64,000 bases of DNA from Chimonanthus salicifolius (lineage: Eukaryota; Streptophyta; Magnoliopsida; Laurales; Calycanthaceae): positions 18,743,302 through 18,807,301 of the forward strand of contig CM023534.1 of NCBI GenBank assembly GCA_013350335.1, given 5' to 3'. Under the pieces are notes generated by a model that saw nothing but the letters and a program-made list of their open reading frames with translations, did not search any database and was not told the DNA's origin. Below, one piece after another: positions 53,181 through 64,000 of this stretch (positions are counted from its first letter, which is position 1; every line of letters begins with the position of its first letter). A program made the translations under genes and the position numbers.

Positions 53181-53579
53181 GTTTAAAATTTTAAAAAAAA
53201 AATATTTAAATAATGTTATGTTTACTGCTGAATGAATTAACGGCTGAAAGGCTGAAGGATCTGAAGGAATCATTTGAATGAATGAGGCCCATTCATTCGA
53301 ATGAATGGGCTGAGCAGTATTCCGTGTTACTGCTCAGCCTATTCATTCGAATGAATTGAAATTACACATTTTGACATTCATTCGAATGAATATTCATTCG
53401 AATGAATTGAAATTACACATGGGCATTAATTCGAATGAATGATTCATTTGAATGAATGTCAAAATGAACTGGACATTCATTCGAATGAATGGAAACCGGG
53501 GGGTAAAATCGTAATTTCACCCGAAATTTCAAAAACGGGTGTGTAGAGGCAGGAAATCCGGGTGTGTGTAAGTGCTCCC

Positions 53580-54102
53580 TTTCTCCGGTGCAATGAATTT
53601 CCAAACCAGATTTTTCAAGGAAAGCTGCTCTTTTCTCCTGCATTTTTCAAACTCAAAATGCTCTCCACGTAGATCCTAAAGCTATTTTTCCATAAGAAAT
53701 AGATTTCCTTAAACATGTTTCTTATTTTTTCTAGCAAAATTGAAACAAATCAACTCATATAACAAACTATAGAAGACATCTGATACCTTGGTCTTCAATA
53801 TATATATTAAACGATTAAAAAATTATTCCTTTTAAATAAAGTTTGGTTAGTTTACAAAATGGGTTGTGTGTTTAGCTTGGGTCGAACCGAAAGATTAATT
53901 TTGGGTTAGATTAGATTGCAATTACAATGTAGGGTAGATTGGACTGTGAGTTGGTATGGGTCAAGTTGACTAATAGATCATGTTTTAGTGGGTTGGATTA
54001 AGGAAGTTAGTCAATATTGGATCAATTGACGGTGGGTTGAAAGTTCCAGCCAAATTATTTCATACCTTTTTATAGCGTATGATGTGAGAAAATAAATTTT
54101 AG
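53580..54102. other. Intergenic DNA
   Basis: No gene. Around 53870-54050 GGGTTGG/GGGTC-like words resemble worn GGGTC-type MITE sequence, but no ends could be set. Confidence 0.4.
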
Positions 54103-54256
54103 AAGTTGTCTTTTACCTCAAGAAGTAAGAGATTGCAGATTCGAGCCCTCATGGCCTAATCTTAGAGCATCCTAAGGATAGTGGATTCATTTGTATAAAT
54201 TATTTGTATAAATTTTAGTAGGATTGTGTTTGAGTTTCTAAATCTAAAAAAAAAAA
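54103..54256 (+). mobile_element. Degraded SINE, family 1
   Basis: GATTGCAGATTCGAGCCC (B-box-like), then CTAATCTTAGAGCATCCTAA, GGATTGTGTTTGAGTTTC and an A-run at 54246-54256, matching the body of the SINE at 43641. Confidence 0.6.
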
Positions 54257-55424
54257 AGAAAAATTAGAAAAGAAGGTCTGTTGCTTGAGCTTGAGAAGCC
54301 TCTGGCACAGTAGGCCCATAAAACTCACTAGGACAAGCAGTCCAAATTGGGCTGCCAACCTTTGAATGGTCCAGTGATCTGTGGCTGTTGCATCTCTCGG
54401 GAAGCCGCCTCCATCGTTCTCATCTTTGAAATTTAAGATCACTTAGTCCAACTTAAACTCAATATAACTTGAAAATTACATGAATTTTTTGTAGGCCTTC
54501 TCTACTGTAAGTTTGATTATAGATTGGACTTTAGTATTTTTGACACTTTCCAGTGGCATAAAGCAATTAAAGTCATTGCTTTAGGCCCTCTATTTAAAAA
54601 GTCTCAAATTTTGGTTCTCTCGGACAAATTTAGTCTACCCTTTTTTTTTATATAAATCCATGCGATTCCAGCTGAGTTCTTCTCAATATCTCTCTCTTTC
54701 AAACGACAACTCCACATCATCTAGTCTCCATCGTTTCTCACCTACGAGCCCAGACAAAGTCGAGTGTTTAACCATCGCTGCCAGACCTCTCCTCAGCCAG
54801 CCCGGCAGCCAACACTTCCACAACTTATGTGGTGACAGCCCTGATTACAAGTTCTTTTTGGACTATAAACCTAGGCTCCATTTAGTTTTTAGAGATATTA
54901 GTAAGACAGACCTACTTCTTATTTGATGATGAAATTGATTGAATGGATATAATTGATTCTTCATGTTTTACGAGTGATTTCTCATCACTAATATTATGGT
55001 TCATAAACAAACATGAAAAAAAAAAATTATAAAAAAAATGTCTCACTGCTATTTATGTTGAAATCTCTTATTTCTTTTCTATTGAAAAACTAAATAAACG
55101 AGCCTTTAAGTACTAAAGATTTTTAGGTTATTCTCATCTCAAGCATATTGAAATGCATGAATACCCTTGAGAAACAAACACTATGATTCGGAAAAAGATC
55201 ACTTGCTCCTTAGAATATCTAAGCTCATGATAACTTTGTATAATTAGAGAATGGGAGGTGCAAGATAAGAAAAAAAGCATGAATGCTTTGCTAGAGAGTG
55301 AGTTTGATCATACAATCAAATGTTTGAATGAATGGATAGATTATCATAGGTCCTATTAATCGTAAAAAATTGGACCAATCGATTTATTTTAACTTAAAAT
55401 AAATCATTGAATAAATAAATTCTG
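54257..55424. other. Intergenic DNA, no convincing gene
   Basis: An 88-codon ORF at 54660-54926 begins after a CT-rich stretch but shows no domain, no codon signature and no supporting splice sites. Confidence 0.4.
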
Positions 55425-55589
55425 AAGAGTTCGAGTGATGGTTAGAAACCTGCCTCTGAAATAGGAGTACCAAATTCGATTCCCATAGAGTTACCTAGTG
55501 TGTGTGGGTAGGGACGCTTGTACATGTCCTAAAAATTTGTGGAGTGCTCTAAGAGGTCTAGACACCTTGGTCATAAAAAAAAAATTGTT
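55425..55589 (+). mobile_element. SINE-like element
   Basis: GAGTGATGGTTAGAAAC (A-box-like), CCAAATTCGATTCCC (B-box-like), then GGGACGCTTGTACATGTCC, GAGGTCTAGACACCTTGGTC and an A-run. The tail resembles family 2. Confidence 0.55.
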
Positions 55590-55871
55590 AAACCCAAGAG
55601 GGGTTTGGCCTGATGGTCAAGAAACTTTCTTCATGCAGAGAGATCTTGAGTTCTATTCACGCTCAACACCTCTTTGGGCCACTTCCCGTAGCTGCTTACT
55701 TGGTGTGTGTACGATTGAGAGACTTATACATGCTCAAAGGACTACTCGAGTTAAAATGTCTCCTATCCAAATACAGGTGAGACCCCTAGATACCTTGGTC
55801 ATAAAAAAAATCATTAAATAAATACAGGTGAGACTCCTGAACACATTGGTCATAAAAGAAATCATTAAATA
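55590..55871 (+). mobile_element. tRNA-derived SINE, family 2, with duplicated tail
   Basis: AAGAGGGGTTTGGCCTGATG, GGTCAAGAAAC and GAGTTCTATTCACGCTCAAC match the minus-strand copy at 30616-30842. The 3' end AATACAGGTGAGAC..TTGGTCATAAAA occurs twice with a 51-bp period (from 55770 and from 55821). Confidence 0.75.
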
Positions 55872-57231
55872 AATATTTTTACTTATCATGATCAATATAT
55901 ATCAAATAAATATAATAAACAATTGAATCTAAATTTTAAAATAAAAATAACAATTTTAATTATTATATATTAATTTACTATGAAGTGGACCTCACGTAGA
56001 TATTTTATCTAAGTGACTTGGAAGTTTTGTCAAATAGAGAAATCCAATGTTGTCAAACCCCGCATAGCCCACCAGTTGACCCGGAGTTCAACCATAACCG
56101 GTTATTTAAAGAGTCGGGTCGAATTAAAACTTGTAAAAACCTTCTTCAACCCACGGTTTAACCCGGTTTTTGACATAAACCTGTGACCCGTTTTTACCTA
56201 AAACCTGTTTCTTAAAATAAAAAAAATTAAATGTTGGTTGTTGGAATTTATCATCAGACGTTTGGAAGGAAGAAAATCAGGAAGAAGAAGAGAGAAAGAA
56301 AATGTGAAAAAAAAAATTTGAAATAATCACAGTGGGTTGATTCACTCTCTTCTCCCTTTTTCTTGCCATTATGGTTAACGAGTCAGGGCTCCTCTTTTTT
56401 TTTTTCCTTCTTCTTGTTTTGTACGGCGGAGGCGTTAGGGTTTTCATGCCTTAAGGATTTTTAAGATGTGAAACTGATGTGAAAGTCTAAATGGGAGTGA
56501 AGATCGAAATCCTTTAACTTGTCCAATGAGTGTATTTTTTGGAACGGGGGATACTTATTTAGTTATCCAACGAGAGTTAGGGTTAGATTTAAAGAACCAT
56601 TTTATATTAAAAGCTTTTTTTATTAAAATTATTATAATTTAATAGAAATTAAATTAAAAAAAGTAAAATTTAGTAGAAAATATTATGTGTTAGAAAAAAG
56701 AAAATATACTAATTTGATATCTAACTTAATTTTTATTACTTTGTTATTTTTATACTTTATTATTTTTTTCAATTAGGTCTTTGAATTTTTTAAAAAGAAA
56801 ATTAATAAAATATAAAAATAACAACTTAATAGAATCAAGTTACATATCAATAAAATGTTTCCAAGTAAAATAAATAAATTTTAAATAAATTTTTTTTGTG
56901 ATTAAAATGTATATAATGAAATATTATATTTTTATATTAATAATATGATAATAATTTTAAAGAGATTTAAAGCTTTAAACATTATTTTAAGAATTGGTAT
57001 TCTTTTTTTTAGTATTTATCTGTACAAATTTCTAACAAGAATATTTTTTTTTTATAAAATATAACTTAGTTAATAATTTAATATTATTTATAATATTATA
57101 TTAATAGCACAAGCTTCATCGAATTTATCTAGGGGTCAACTGAGTTAAACTTTATTTAACCCACCTTTGCTCAAATAAGGATTGTCAGTTTTTAAAACAT
57201 TGGAGACATGGTTGAGACCCTGATATCTAAG
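55872..57231. other. AT-rich intergenic DNA
   Basis: A CCCGGTTTTTGAC/GGTTTAACCC stretch at 56060-56200 may be a worn MITE. The rest is AT-rich with no gene. Confidence 0.4.
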
Positions 57232-57685
57232 GTTGAAATATCGGCCGATACATATCGTATCGGCCGATATGTATCGGTATTTTAATACTGAACGATATCG
57301 GCCGATACGATATGTATCGGCCGTACATACCAAATATCGACCGATATGGCCGATATTCGATCCGAAATATCGGTCACAATATCGGCCGATATTCATAAAT
57401 ATCGGTATTTATTTTTTTAAAAAAAAAAAACACCGATACGGTTTTTGACGGTTTTTACACGTTTTCCACGATTTTTTGCGGTTTTTAATGGTTTTTCGCG
57501 GTTCTTCACGGTTTTTAACGGTTCAGGGTTTACGGCTTTCACGGGTTCTCACGCTTTTTGCGGTTTTTTTGTGGTTTTTTCACGGTTTCGATATTGGAGG
57601 AGAGAGAAATGCTGATATCGGAGGAGAGAGAAAATTATCAGCTGATATTTACATATCGATCGATATATCGGTCTTGGCATTTTTT
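57232..57685. repeat. ATCGGCCGATA palindrome array and (ACGGTTTTT) repeats
   Basis: ATATCGGCCGATA and variants recur about ten times at 57235-57400, followed by A-rich sequence, then CACGGTTTTT or GCGGTTTTT words every 10-20 bases at 57430-57590, and a short ATATCGATCGATATATCG block near 57650. The ORFs YRPIHIVSADMYRY and the like are repeat artefacts. It may be a MITE, but clean ends were not found. Confidence 0.7.
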
Positions 57686-58054
57686 AAACCCTGCCTGATA
57701 TAATGCCCCAACAAGATGTCAACGTTACGTTTTGACTATGGAAGCGTATATTAGATTCTGACAAAATCCCGGGTGCTCAGGTTTCTGTGAAACTACATTT
57801 AACTCAACTCTTGTGTTTGAATGAGTATAATCTTGTTAGTTGAGATCTACCAAAATTCATTTTAATATTTTTAATTAAGTTGATATTTATAAATATTATA
57901 AAGTTTTAAAATCAAAAATTAAATAATTAAATTTTAAATGAAATAAAAATATAGCCAATTAAGTTAAATTTTGAAGGCTACATAGTTAAAACGTTTTTTA
58001 ACAAACTCATCACTATCTCAATTAATAGACTCTATAATTATAAATATAAGATAA

Positions 58055-58249
58055 TACTCCTTTCGTCCCATTTTAGTTGTCTCATTTGAAATATATGTAT
58101 TTTTTAAAGAATTCTCTATATAAGGCTAGCACTCCATGTGATTACATCCATTTTCAACACACTTTATACTACTTTAATATAAATGAGACAACTATTTTGG
58201 GATAATTCTAAAATCAATATAGGACAACTAATTTGAAACAGAGAGAGTA
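58055..58249. mobile_element. Stowaway-like (Tc1/mariner) MITE
   Basis: Left end TACTCCTTTCGTCCCATTTT and right end GAAACAGAGAGAGTA are degenerate forms of the well-known CTCCCTCCGTCCC terminus, with TA at both edges and GTTGTCTC/GAGACAAC and ACAACTA inside. Confidence 0.8.
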
Positions 58250-61004
58250 TTATTTAACCCATGATGCATGTGATGATTTCACAAATCTAAGGAGCTCATA
58301 AGAACTAATTTTCTTTATTCCTCTACTTTCCAAAATTCTGGCCCCACCTTAGAAGTGATTGTAGATGGAATTTGCTTGAAAAAATATGGTGTTATGTGAT
58401 GTTTCAACCACATCTTTTAAACATCGTAAGCCTGATTGTAGGCTCCAAAATAAGTAGGAATGAATTGGATTTTATGCAAGTGTTCACTTCTCATTTGATT
58501 TGATGAAGAGATCTTCGAGTGCTTGTTTTATAGTTTTAAAATATGAAAACCATATTTTACTAAAATAAATACATAATTACATGAAAAAATATTTTAAAAC
58601 TCAACTTTTCCATGTGATTGAACATTTTTCAATTTTAATTTTTACAAAAAGTAATTAAATTATCTTGAAAACCTTTTCAAAATTCAAACTCTAAAACGTT
58701 AAAAGGGTTGATAAAACTATCCTCACTGATCCCTAAAAACTTTAAAACTTATTATTTTGAATTATTGGACTATTATATTATTTATTTTTTATAGTGATTA
58801 TTAACCCTTTTTATTTTATGTTCTGAATTATATTTATTAACATGTTATTAATTAATTAATTAATATTATCATAAGATATCATATTGACATCAAATATTTA
58901 ATCAAGTTTGACCATGATTACATTTCATTCAGCTCTAACCTTCTTTTAGAAAAAATTGATTCACAAATTGAGTTTAAAATATAAATTAATAAATTAAAAT
59001 AGTTATATAAAATTGGTTAATCACAGTCTCTATATAATTACTCGGTATGTCGGGGTAAGGAGACCTGTATATGTCTTGAATATTAGTCAGGAGTTCTAAG
59101 AACTCTAAACACTTTTTCATCATTAAAATAAATAAGTTATTAAATAATTAAATAAAATTTATTATTCATCTACTCTAACTACTGCACAAGGATTGAATGT
59201 TCAAAGATTAGGAAGAAAATTTATAGGAAGGCTTAACGATGTAACATAAAACCAAGAAATGTCCCTAGTATTTGGAAGCATGATGGAAATTCTAGTAGTT
59301 TTATGTACGTTATTGACATCAATAAGCATTCAATGCAACATTAATATACAAGGCAAATGTCATAATTGAGTTTTTTTTTAATGATGGTTAGTTGGTAAAG
59401 AAGTAAAAGTAAAACATTTATAGAAGTAACAAGTAATAAGATGAAAAATGAGTACCATTGCCCTTCATTTCAAATATATGAAAGTAATTAAGAGAGTAAA
59501 GAGATTCTCTAGCAAAATTATATATTGAAATCTTTTAAAATGAATTTTACATTATGTATAATTGAATATGAGTTTACGAAGATTCATATTTATATAATTA
59601 TTTATTCTTTAATTTTGAACTTTTAAAAATTAATAACTTATATTCATAAAAATATTGTTTGATAACTCAAAAATTACCTTAGGACTTAGGTGAAGGTAAA
59701 AATTCAAAAATCACCTCCTCATCACCTTTTTTGAATACCCATTGAAATTTGGGATATTCAAAGATGACCCCAAACTTAAGAGTGACTCCAAGTGAGGAGT
59801 GACCCCTGAGAAACTATCCTTTATCCAAACGCAGCCTGAACAACACTAATTATGTATTGATTTGATCACAAATACACGGTTGAATTTAATTAAATTCAAG
59901 TCACTCTAAATATTAGTAAATTTAAATCAAGTTTCATCCAAATCATCTTTACTAAAAAAATAAGTTTGAAAATAAAAACACTTGAAAGTTAGAATAATTT
60001 AATGGGTCTCAAAATCACTCATAGAGAAAATTATGAAATTATTACTGTGTGCCTTTGTGTTGTACGTGGGTGTATGTTTGTGTGTACACATGTCAGTGAG
60101 TTTATAAGAGAGATATTTAGTTACTAAGTTTTATTTAAAATTAATTAATTTCGCATCAAATTTATGGTTGTTAATAGAGTACTATTTATTTTGACAAAAG
60201 GTTATCATATTTTATAAAATGATAAAAATACTCTTAAACTTTAGTGTTCATTCACAGAATGAAGTATGAAAGGTTATTTAAATTAAAAGAATATTCTGTC
60301 ATTCAATAAAATTATGACAATCTTTTATAGAAAATGTGGAGTTCCAATTAGGCACCAAACATAAAAGGGATTTTTTTTAATAAAAAGTTGTTTGTCTTTT
60401 AATTTGTGATTTGTAATTTAAAATTTCGATTGAGTTTTTCGTAGCTTTATATTATAGGTCTTTTGTAATTTGATTTACATCCTTTGTCCTATTAAAAGGA
60501 AGATATTTTAGAAACCATACTGTTTGTCTTTTAGTGGATGACTTGCATTTTAAAAAATTTAGTGATTTTTTATAACTTTTGAGTTTTAATATTTTATATG
60601 TGTCTCTTTCTAATTTAATTTATCTCATAATAATCATTTACTTATGTTTAATGTTAAATAATAATCCAGTCAAGTATATATAGAAATTTTCTAGAAAATA
60701 AAAATCTCTGTTAAATGTTCCATTTTTTAATAGTTTGCTTTGCCCTAACTATGATAAATCCATGCTTGTATAAACCCAACACATGTGTAATGTTAATAGC
60801 CTTAATTTAACAACCATCTAATTAGTGCTTGTCTTTGAATTAAAATTTAACTCAATCATAAAATCAATATTAGTATGATCAAATCAAGATGAGGTTCGGC
60901 CCAGTAGAATCATCATTCCATTCATATTGACTAATGATTTGAAACCATAGAAAAGTATTCCCGGTAAAAGAGACATGTCAATTTGAGAAATGCGACATGG
61001 TTTA
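58250..61004. other. AT-rich intergenic DNA with small repeat relics
   Basis: No gene seen. A SINE tail fragment (GGAGACCTGTATATGTC, GAGTTCTAAGAACTCTAAACA) lies near 59040-59130. At about 59650-59837 a worn MITE has ATCCAAACGCAGCCT at its right end and GTGACTCC/GGAGTGAC inside. Confidence 0.45.
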
Positions 61005-61170
61005 TTTTTTTTTTAATTTATGTGTGGAAAACCATGGGAAGTCCAATATAAAATTCTCACGGGTGATACCTACTGCTCTTAGGACACACCAAGTGAAATC
61101 ATAGGGATTTCGAATCTTATACCTTCCACTTCCTGAAACAGGAGATTACGTTGTTGTGCACATGAGTGTA
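61005..61170 (-). mobile_element. SINE, family 1 (inverted, worn)
   Basis: T-run, TATGTGTGGAAAACCATGGG, CCTACTGCTCTTAGGACA, then GGATTTCGAATCTTATACC (B-box complement) and CACTTCCTGAAACAGGAG match the body and head of the family 1 SINE. Confidence 0.65.
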
Positions 61171-61689
61171 AATGCGACATGTTGATGATATGATTGGATC
61201 AAATTCTTAATAAATGGGTGTTTTAGTTGAATTTTTTTTATTATGCAAGTGCTTGACAATTTAATAAATAATTAAAATAAATATATACAAGCTCAATTCA
61301 TTTAATGAATAGGAAAATTCATACTTGAATTAATTCTTTAATGTACTTAGACTAAATGCAGGCGAAATTGAATCAAATATAATTTACCATATAAGTATTC
61401 TTGTTTAAAGTTGGGCAAGTAAAGCAGGTGTGGGTCGAGTCACATAATGAAGATTGTAGATATTTATATTTTACAATTTAAATATGCATTCGTACAACTC
61501 AAAACTATTATTAGATATTAATTATTAATAAAAACAATAGCCTTCAAATTTCCTTCCTCCTTTTACATTTTTATTTTTCAATACTTGTATGGATAGATGG
61601 TTTTATCACGTAAGCAGAAGATCGGTTTAAAAAAAATAGAGTTGAAATATTGTAAATCTCATATAAAATCAATCATCTACCATTTATCT

Positions 61690-61800
61690 TTTATTTCACG
61701 TACCACATTCACACAGAATAGCCACCGATTAATGCCACAAGGACTCGAACTCGCAACCTCTCGCTTTATGAGGCGAGAAGTTATTAGTTGAGTTATCCCA
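61690..61800 (-). mobile_element. tRNA-like SINE head fragment
   Basis: On the minus strand: TGGGATAACTCAACTAATAA, CTCGCCTCATAAAGCGAG and GGTTGCGAGTTCGAGTCC, the family 1 head. The body is short or missing. Confidence 0.6.
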
Positions 61801-61856
61801 TTTTGGATTAAAAAAAAAAAAAGATGGTTGATTTTTCTGATTTAGAATAGTTCAAA

Positions 61857-62290
61857 GGGTGTTTATCTAGACACTGAAAAACTCTTTTAGGAGAAACGAT
61901 TTTAGTGAACTTTCAATTTTACCCCCATCTGTCCGTACGGGTTTTAGTGGACTTTAAAAAATCGGTTCACTTTCTAGTGAATAGGTTCACTGGATCAGTG
62001 CATCAGACCGAATCACTTGGAAATAGAAATTTAAGGAAAGTGATTTGGTCGGTGTACCGATTTAGAATCTTTCACGTCTCAAGAAATTGGTGCACCAACT
62101 GGATCACTTTCCTCAAATCTCCATTTCTAAGTGATCCGGTCCGATGCACCAATCCAATGAACTGATTCACTGGAAAGTGAACCGTTTTCTGAAAGTCCAT
62201 AAAAACCCATACGGACGGATGAGGGCAAATTGGAAAATCTGGAAAACCCGCCTCTCCTAAAAGAGTTTTTTCATGTTAGGATGGCCACCC
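61857..62290. mobile_element. Mutator-type foldback MITE, 434 bp
   Basis: Arms of about 190 bp are inverted repeats: ACTCTTTTAGGAGA, CCGTACGGGTTTT, CGGTTCACTTTC and CACTTGGAAATAGAAATTT at the left pair with their complements at the right. A perfect 9-bp duplication TAGTTCAAA lies at 61848-61856 and 62291-62299, typical of Mutator-like elements. The ORF inside is an artefact. Confidence 0.92.
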
Positions 62291-63345
62291 TAGTTCAAAT
62301 TAAGAAGTAGACTTTAGATATATTAGATGTTGACAATTGATGATGACAATAATTTTATTTTTTAATTCTTTAACTTTTTAATGCACAAATAATTCTTTTG
62401 TATTCTGAACTTTGTACTAATTTAAAATTAGTATTTTTATAATACTAGTTTAATAACATGCGCCACACGATTTAAGCATCAAAATTTATAATAATTAGAT
62501 TATTTAATAGCAACAATGTTTCGGTTGAGCCTATTTCCATATGATAAATGACAATAAATTCAAAGCCATTTTGAAATATAATATTAAATATATTCAACGT
62601 TTGTATTGGTATAGGTTTATGAAAGAATAATTTTTTTATGCAGTCTCTTTTTTAATTTTTACTTATTTTAACATGATAAAAATAACAGAATCCTTCTTAT
62701 TTACCAAATCTAATTATAAAAGCCCCTGTCCATTGTTTTACTTTTTTTTTTACAAATTTCCTTTTACATTGTAGTATCATAATGACGAATAAAAAAATTC
62801 AAATGCCCCAAGTTGAATCTTATTTTAGTCATTTTTAATATTTTTTTTATTTTTCTCACTAATGTAAAAGTAAACGACTTTGATAAAAAATGTAAAAGTA
62901 AATGACAATTATTCAATAAAAAAATGGGAAAACTATATTTAACAATTACCTTAAAGTAATTATCTCATTTTTAAAATCCTTTTAATTTTTAATATTCAGT
63001 TTTCCTCAATATAAATAAAAACAACAAAACTATAGTAGTGCGGAAAAAAATGTGGTCCCACCTAAATTTGAGGTCACGGTAATCGGTAATTGAAATGGCG
63101 CTGTTCTCTTTCTTACCGCTGGTCTAAGATTCCATGAAAGGATGAATAAAATGACAAAAGTATAAAAAACATATTTTATATGCACAAATGAAGAGTACGG
63201 AGGTATTTGAATAATTGAGCTCAAACCCTTCTGACTTATTGAATTGAAAAAGTTACCGATCGTTTCAGGGGTACTTTTATAAGGCTCGGCGTTTACACGT
63301 TTCGAAAAACTGCCTGTCAAATTACTACGCATGCCTCTGTATTTT
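62291..63345. other. AT-rich intergenic DNA
   Basis: No gene seen. A 100-codon minus-strand ORF at 63030-63332 has no domain that I recognise. Confidence 0.4.
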
Positions 63346-64000
63346 CGTTAAGTGAAATGAATAGCTAGTTTATTTTTACATTCGTTCGAAAGAATATATT
63401 TATATTCTCATAATTTTGATATATTTGAATACATGTCCTATATAAATTTATTTTGTTCGAATGAATCGAGTGAACAGTAACACATGTTACTGTTCATCCA
63501 TTCATTCAAATGAACCGATGGAATGAATGGGTGAGCAGTAACCCGCGTTATTGTTCACTTAAGTTATTTTTTAAGCACTGTGTATTTTCAAAATTTCTCA
63601 AATTGAATATCCGGACTAATTACAATAACCTGATAAAAATACTTTAAGACTTCAAGGTCTTTTGACACTGCTAAATGTATTTTTGACACAGCCTATGGAT
63701 ACCCTTATTTGTAAAACACTGTGTTTTAAGCATTTAGAAGTGTCAAAAAGGCCTTGAAGTCTTAAAGTATATTTATTAGATTATCGTAATTAGTCTGGAT
63801 ATTCAATTTAAGAAATTTTAAAAATACATAGTACTTAAAAAATAACTTTAAAATTTTAAAGAAATTTTATTATTTAAATAATCAATTCATTCCAATGAAA
63901 CAATCCGTTGAATCAAATGAATCGAGTGAACAGTAACACACTTTACTGTTCACTCGATTCATTCGAACGAATTAAATTTATTCGACGCATTCGTTCGAAC
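63346..64000. mobile_element. Second palindrome element of the 52064-53579 family, cut by the window end
   Basis: It carries TTCGTTCGAA and ATTCATTCAAATGAA words, GAACAGTAACACATGTTACTG and GAGCAGTAACCCGCGTTATTG, one 280-bp module (63564-63844), and then GAACAGTAACACACTTTACT with TTCATTCGAACGAAT at the far right. It has one module instead of two and a different word set, so it is a relative rather than a copy. Confidence 0.75.
63564..63844 (+). repeat. 280-bp palindromic module, copy M3
   Basis: Arms TTATTTTTTAAGCACTGTGT and CCTGATAAAAATACTTTAAG with their complements, and a centre GACACAGCCTATGGATACCC in the same orientation as M2. Confidence 0.85.

Larger units (their letters stand above)
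52064..53579. mobile_element. Nested 1.5-kb palindromic (foldback) element
   Basis: The terminal arms are inverted repeats: GGGAGCACTTACACACAC, GGATTTCCTGCCTC, CACACCCGTTTTTGAAATTT and TTACGATTTTACCCCC at the left recur complemented at the right. Each arm then has an array of ATTCATTCGAATGAAT, about twenty copies in all, and the CAGTAACACGGAATA/TATTCCGTGTTACTG pair. The middle holds two 280-bp modules in opposite orientation, each itself a palindrome. No coding was found and no certain target duplication. The length and terminal repeats suggest a non-autonomous DNA transposon, family unknown. Confidence 0.85.

Noticed and set aside
54660..54926. 88-codon ORF after a CT-rich leader
   Set aside because: No recognised domain, no splice support and ordinary intergenic composition.
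57145..57448. Tyr/Arg/Ile-rich ORFs on both strands
   Set aside because: They are translations of the ATCGGCCGATA array.

Overview
The window is plant nuclear DNA. It has spliced genes with GT-AG introns, a cytosolic ribosomal protein gene, and a dense mix of LTR elements, LINE relics, tRNA-derived SINEs and MITEs of several superfamilies. The features fit an angiosperm; nothing seen fixes the species. No bacterial, organellar or CRISPR features were seen. Most long ORFs are shadows of repeats. Three gene models can be read by hand, all on the + strand.

Left part (about 500-14584): a stack of nested LTRs resolved by perfect 5-bp target duplications. An outer LTR-like sequence (C) was hit twice by the same family (B) in opposite orientations. 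The first B copy was hit by another long LTR (A), and the second B copy by a 351-bp LTR (D). A further A copy lies at 47931-50349 and a miniature LTR element (TRIM) at 47046-47533.

Genes: (1) RPL24 (60S ribosomal protein eL24), coding exons between 17906 and 23028, 162 aa, intact. (2) A V-ATPase accessory protein of the Ac45/VOA1 type, eight coding exons between 27478 and 38315, 318 aa, with one GC-AG intron and two long transposon-filled introns. (3) A two-exon gene at 42127-42929 with a TATA box, signal peptide and tandem AATAAA signals. It encodes a small peptide with eight cysteines in a spacing I do not recognise. Its splice phase is problematic: the best-looking 3' splice site breaks the frame and a weaker one keeps it.

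Right part (43000-64000): AT-rich intergenic DNA with SINEs, a Stowaway-like MITE, a Mutator-like MITE with a perfect 9-bp duplication, and a 1.5-kb palindrome built from about twenty copies of ATTCATTCGAATGAAT around two inverted copies of a 280-bp palindromic module. A third copy of the module lies at the right edge of the window. The three genes show no sign of working together. The best candidates for something undescribed are the cysteine-rich peptide gene and the nested palindrome family.
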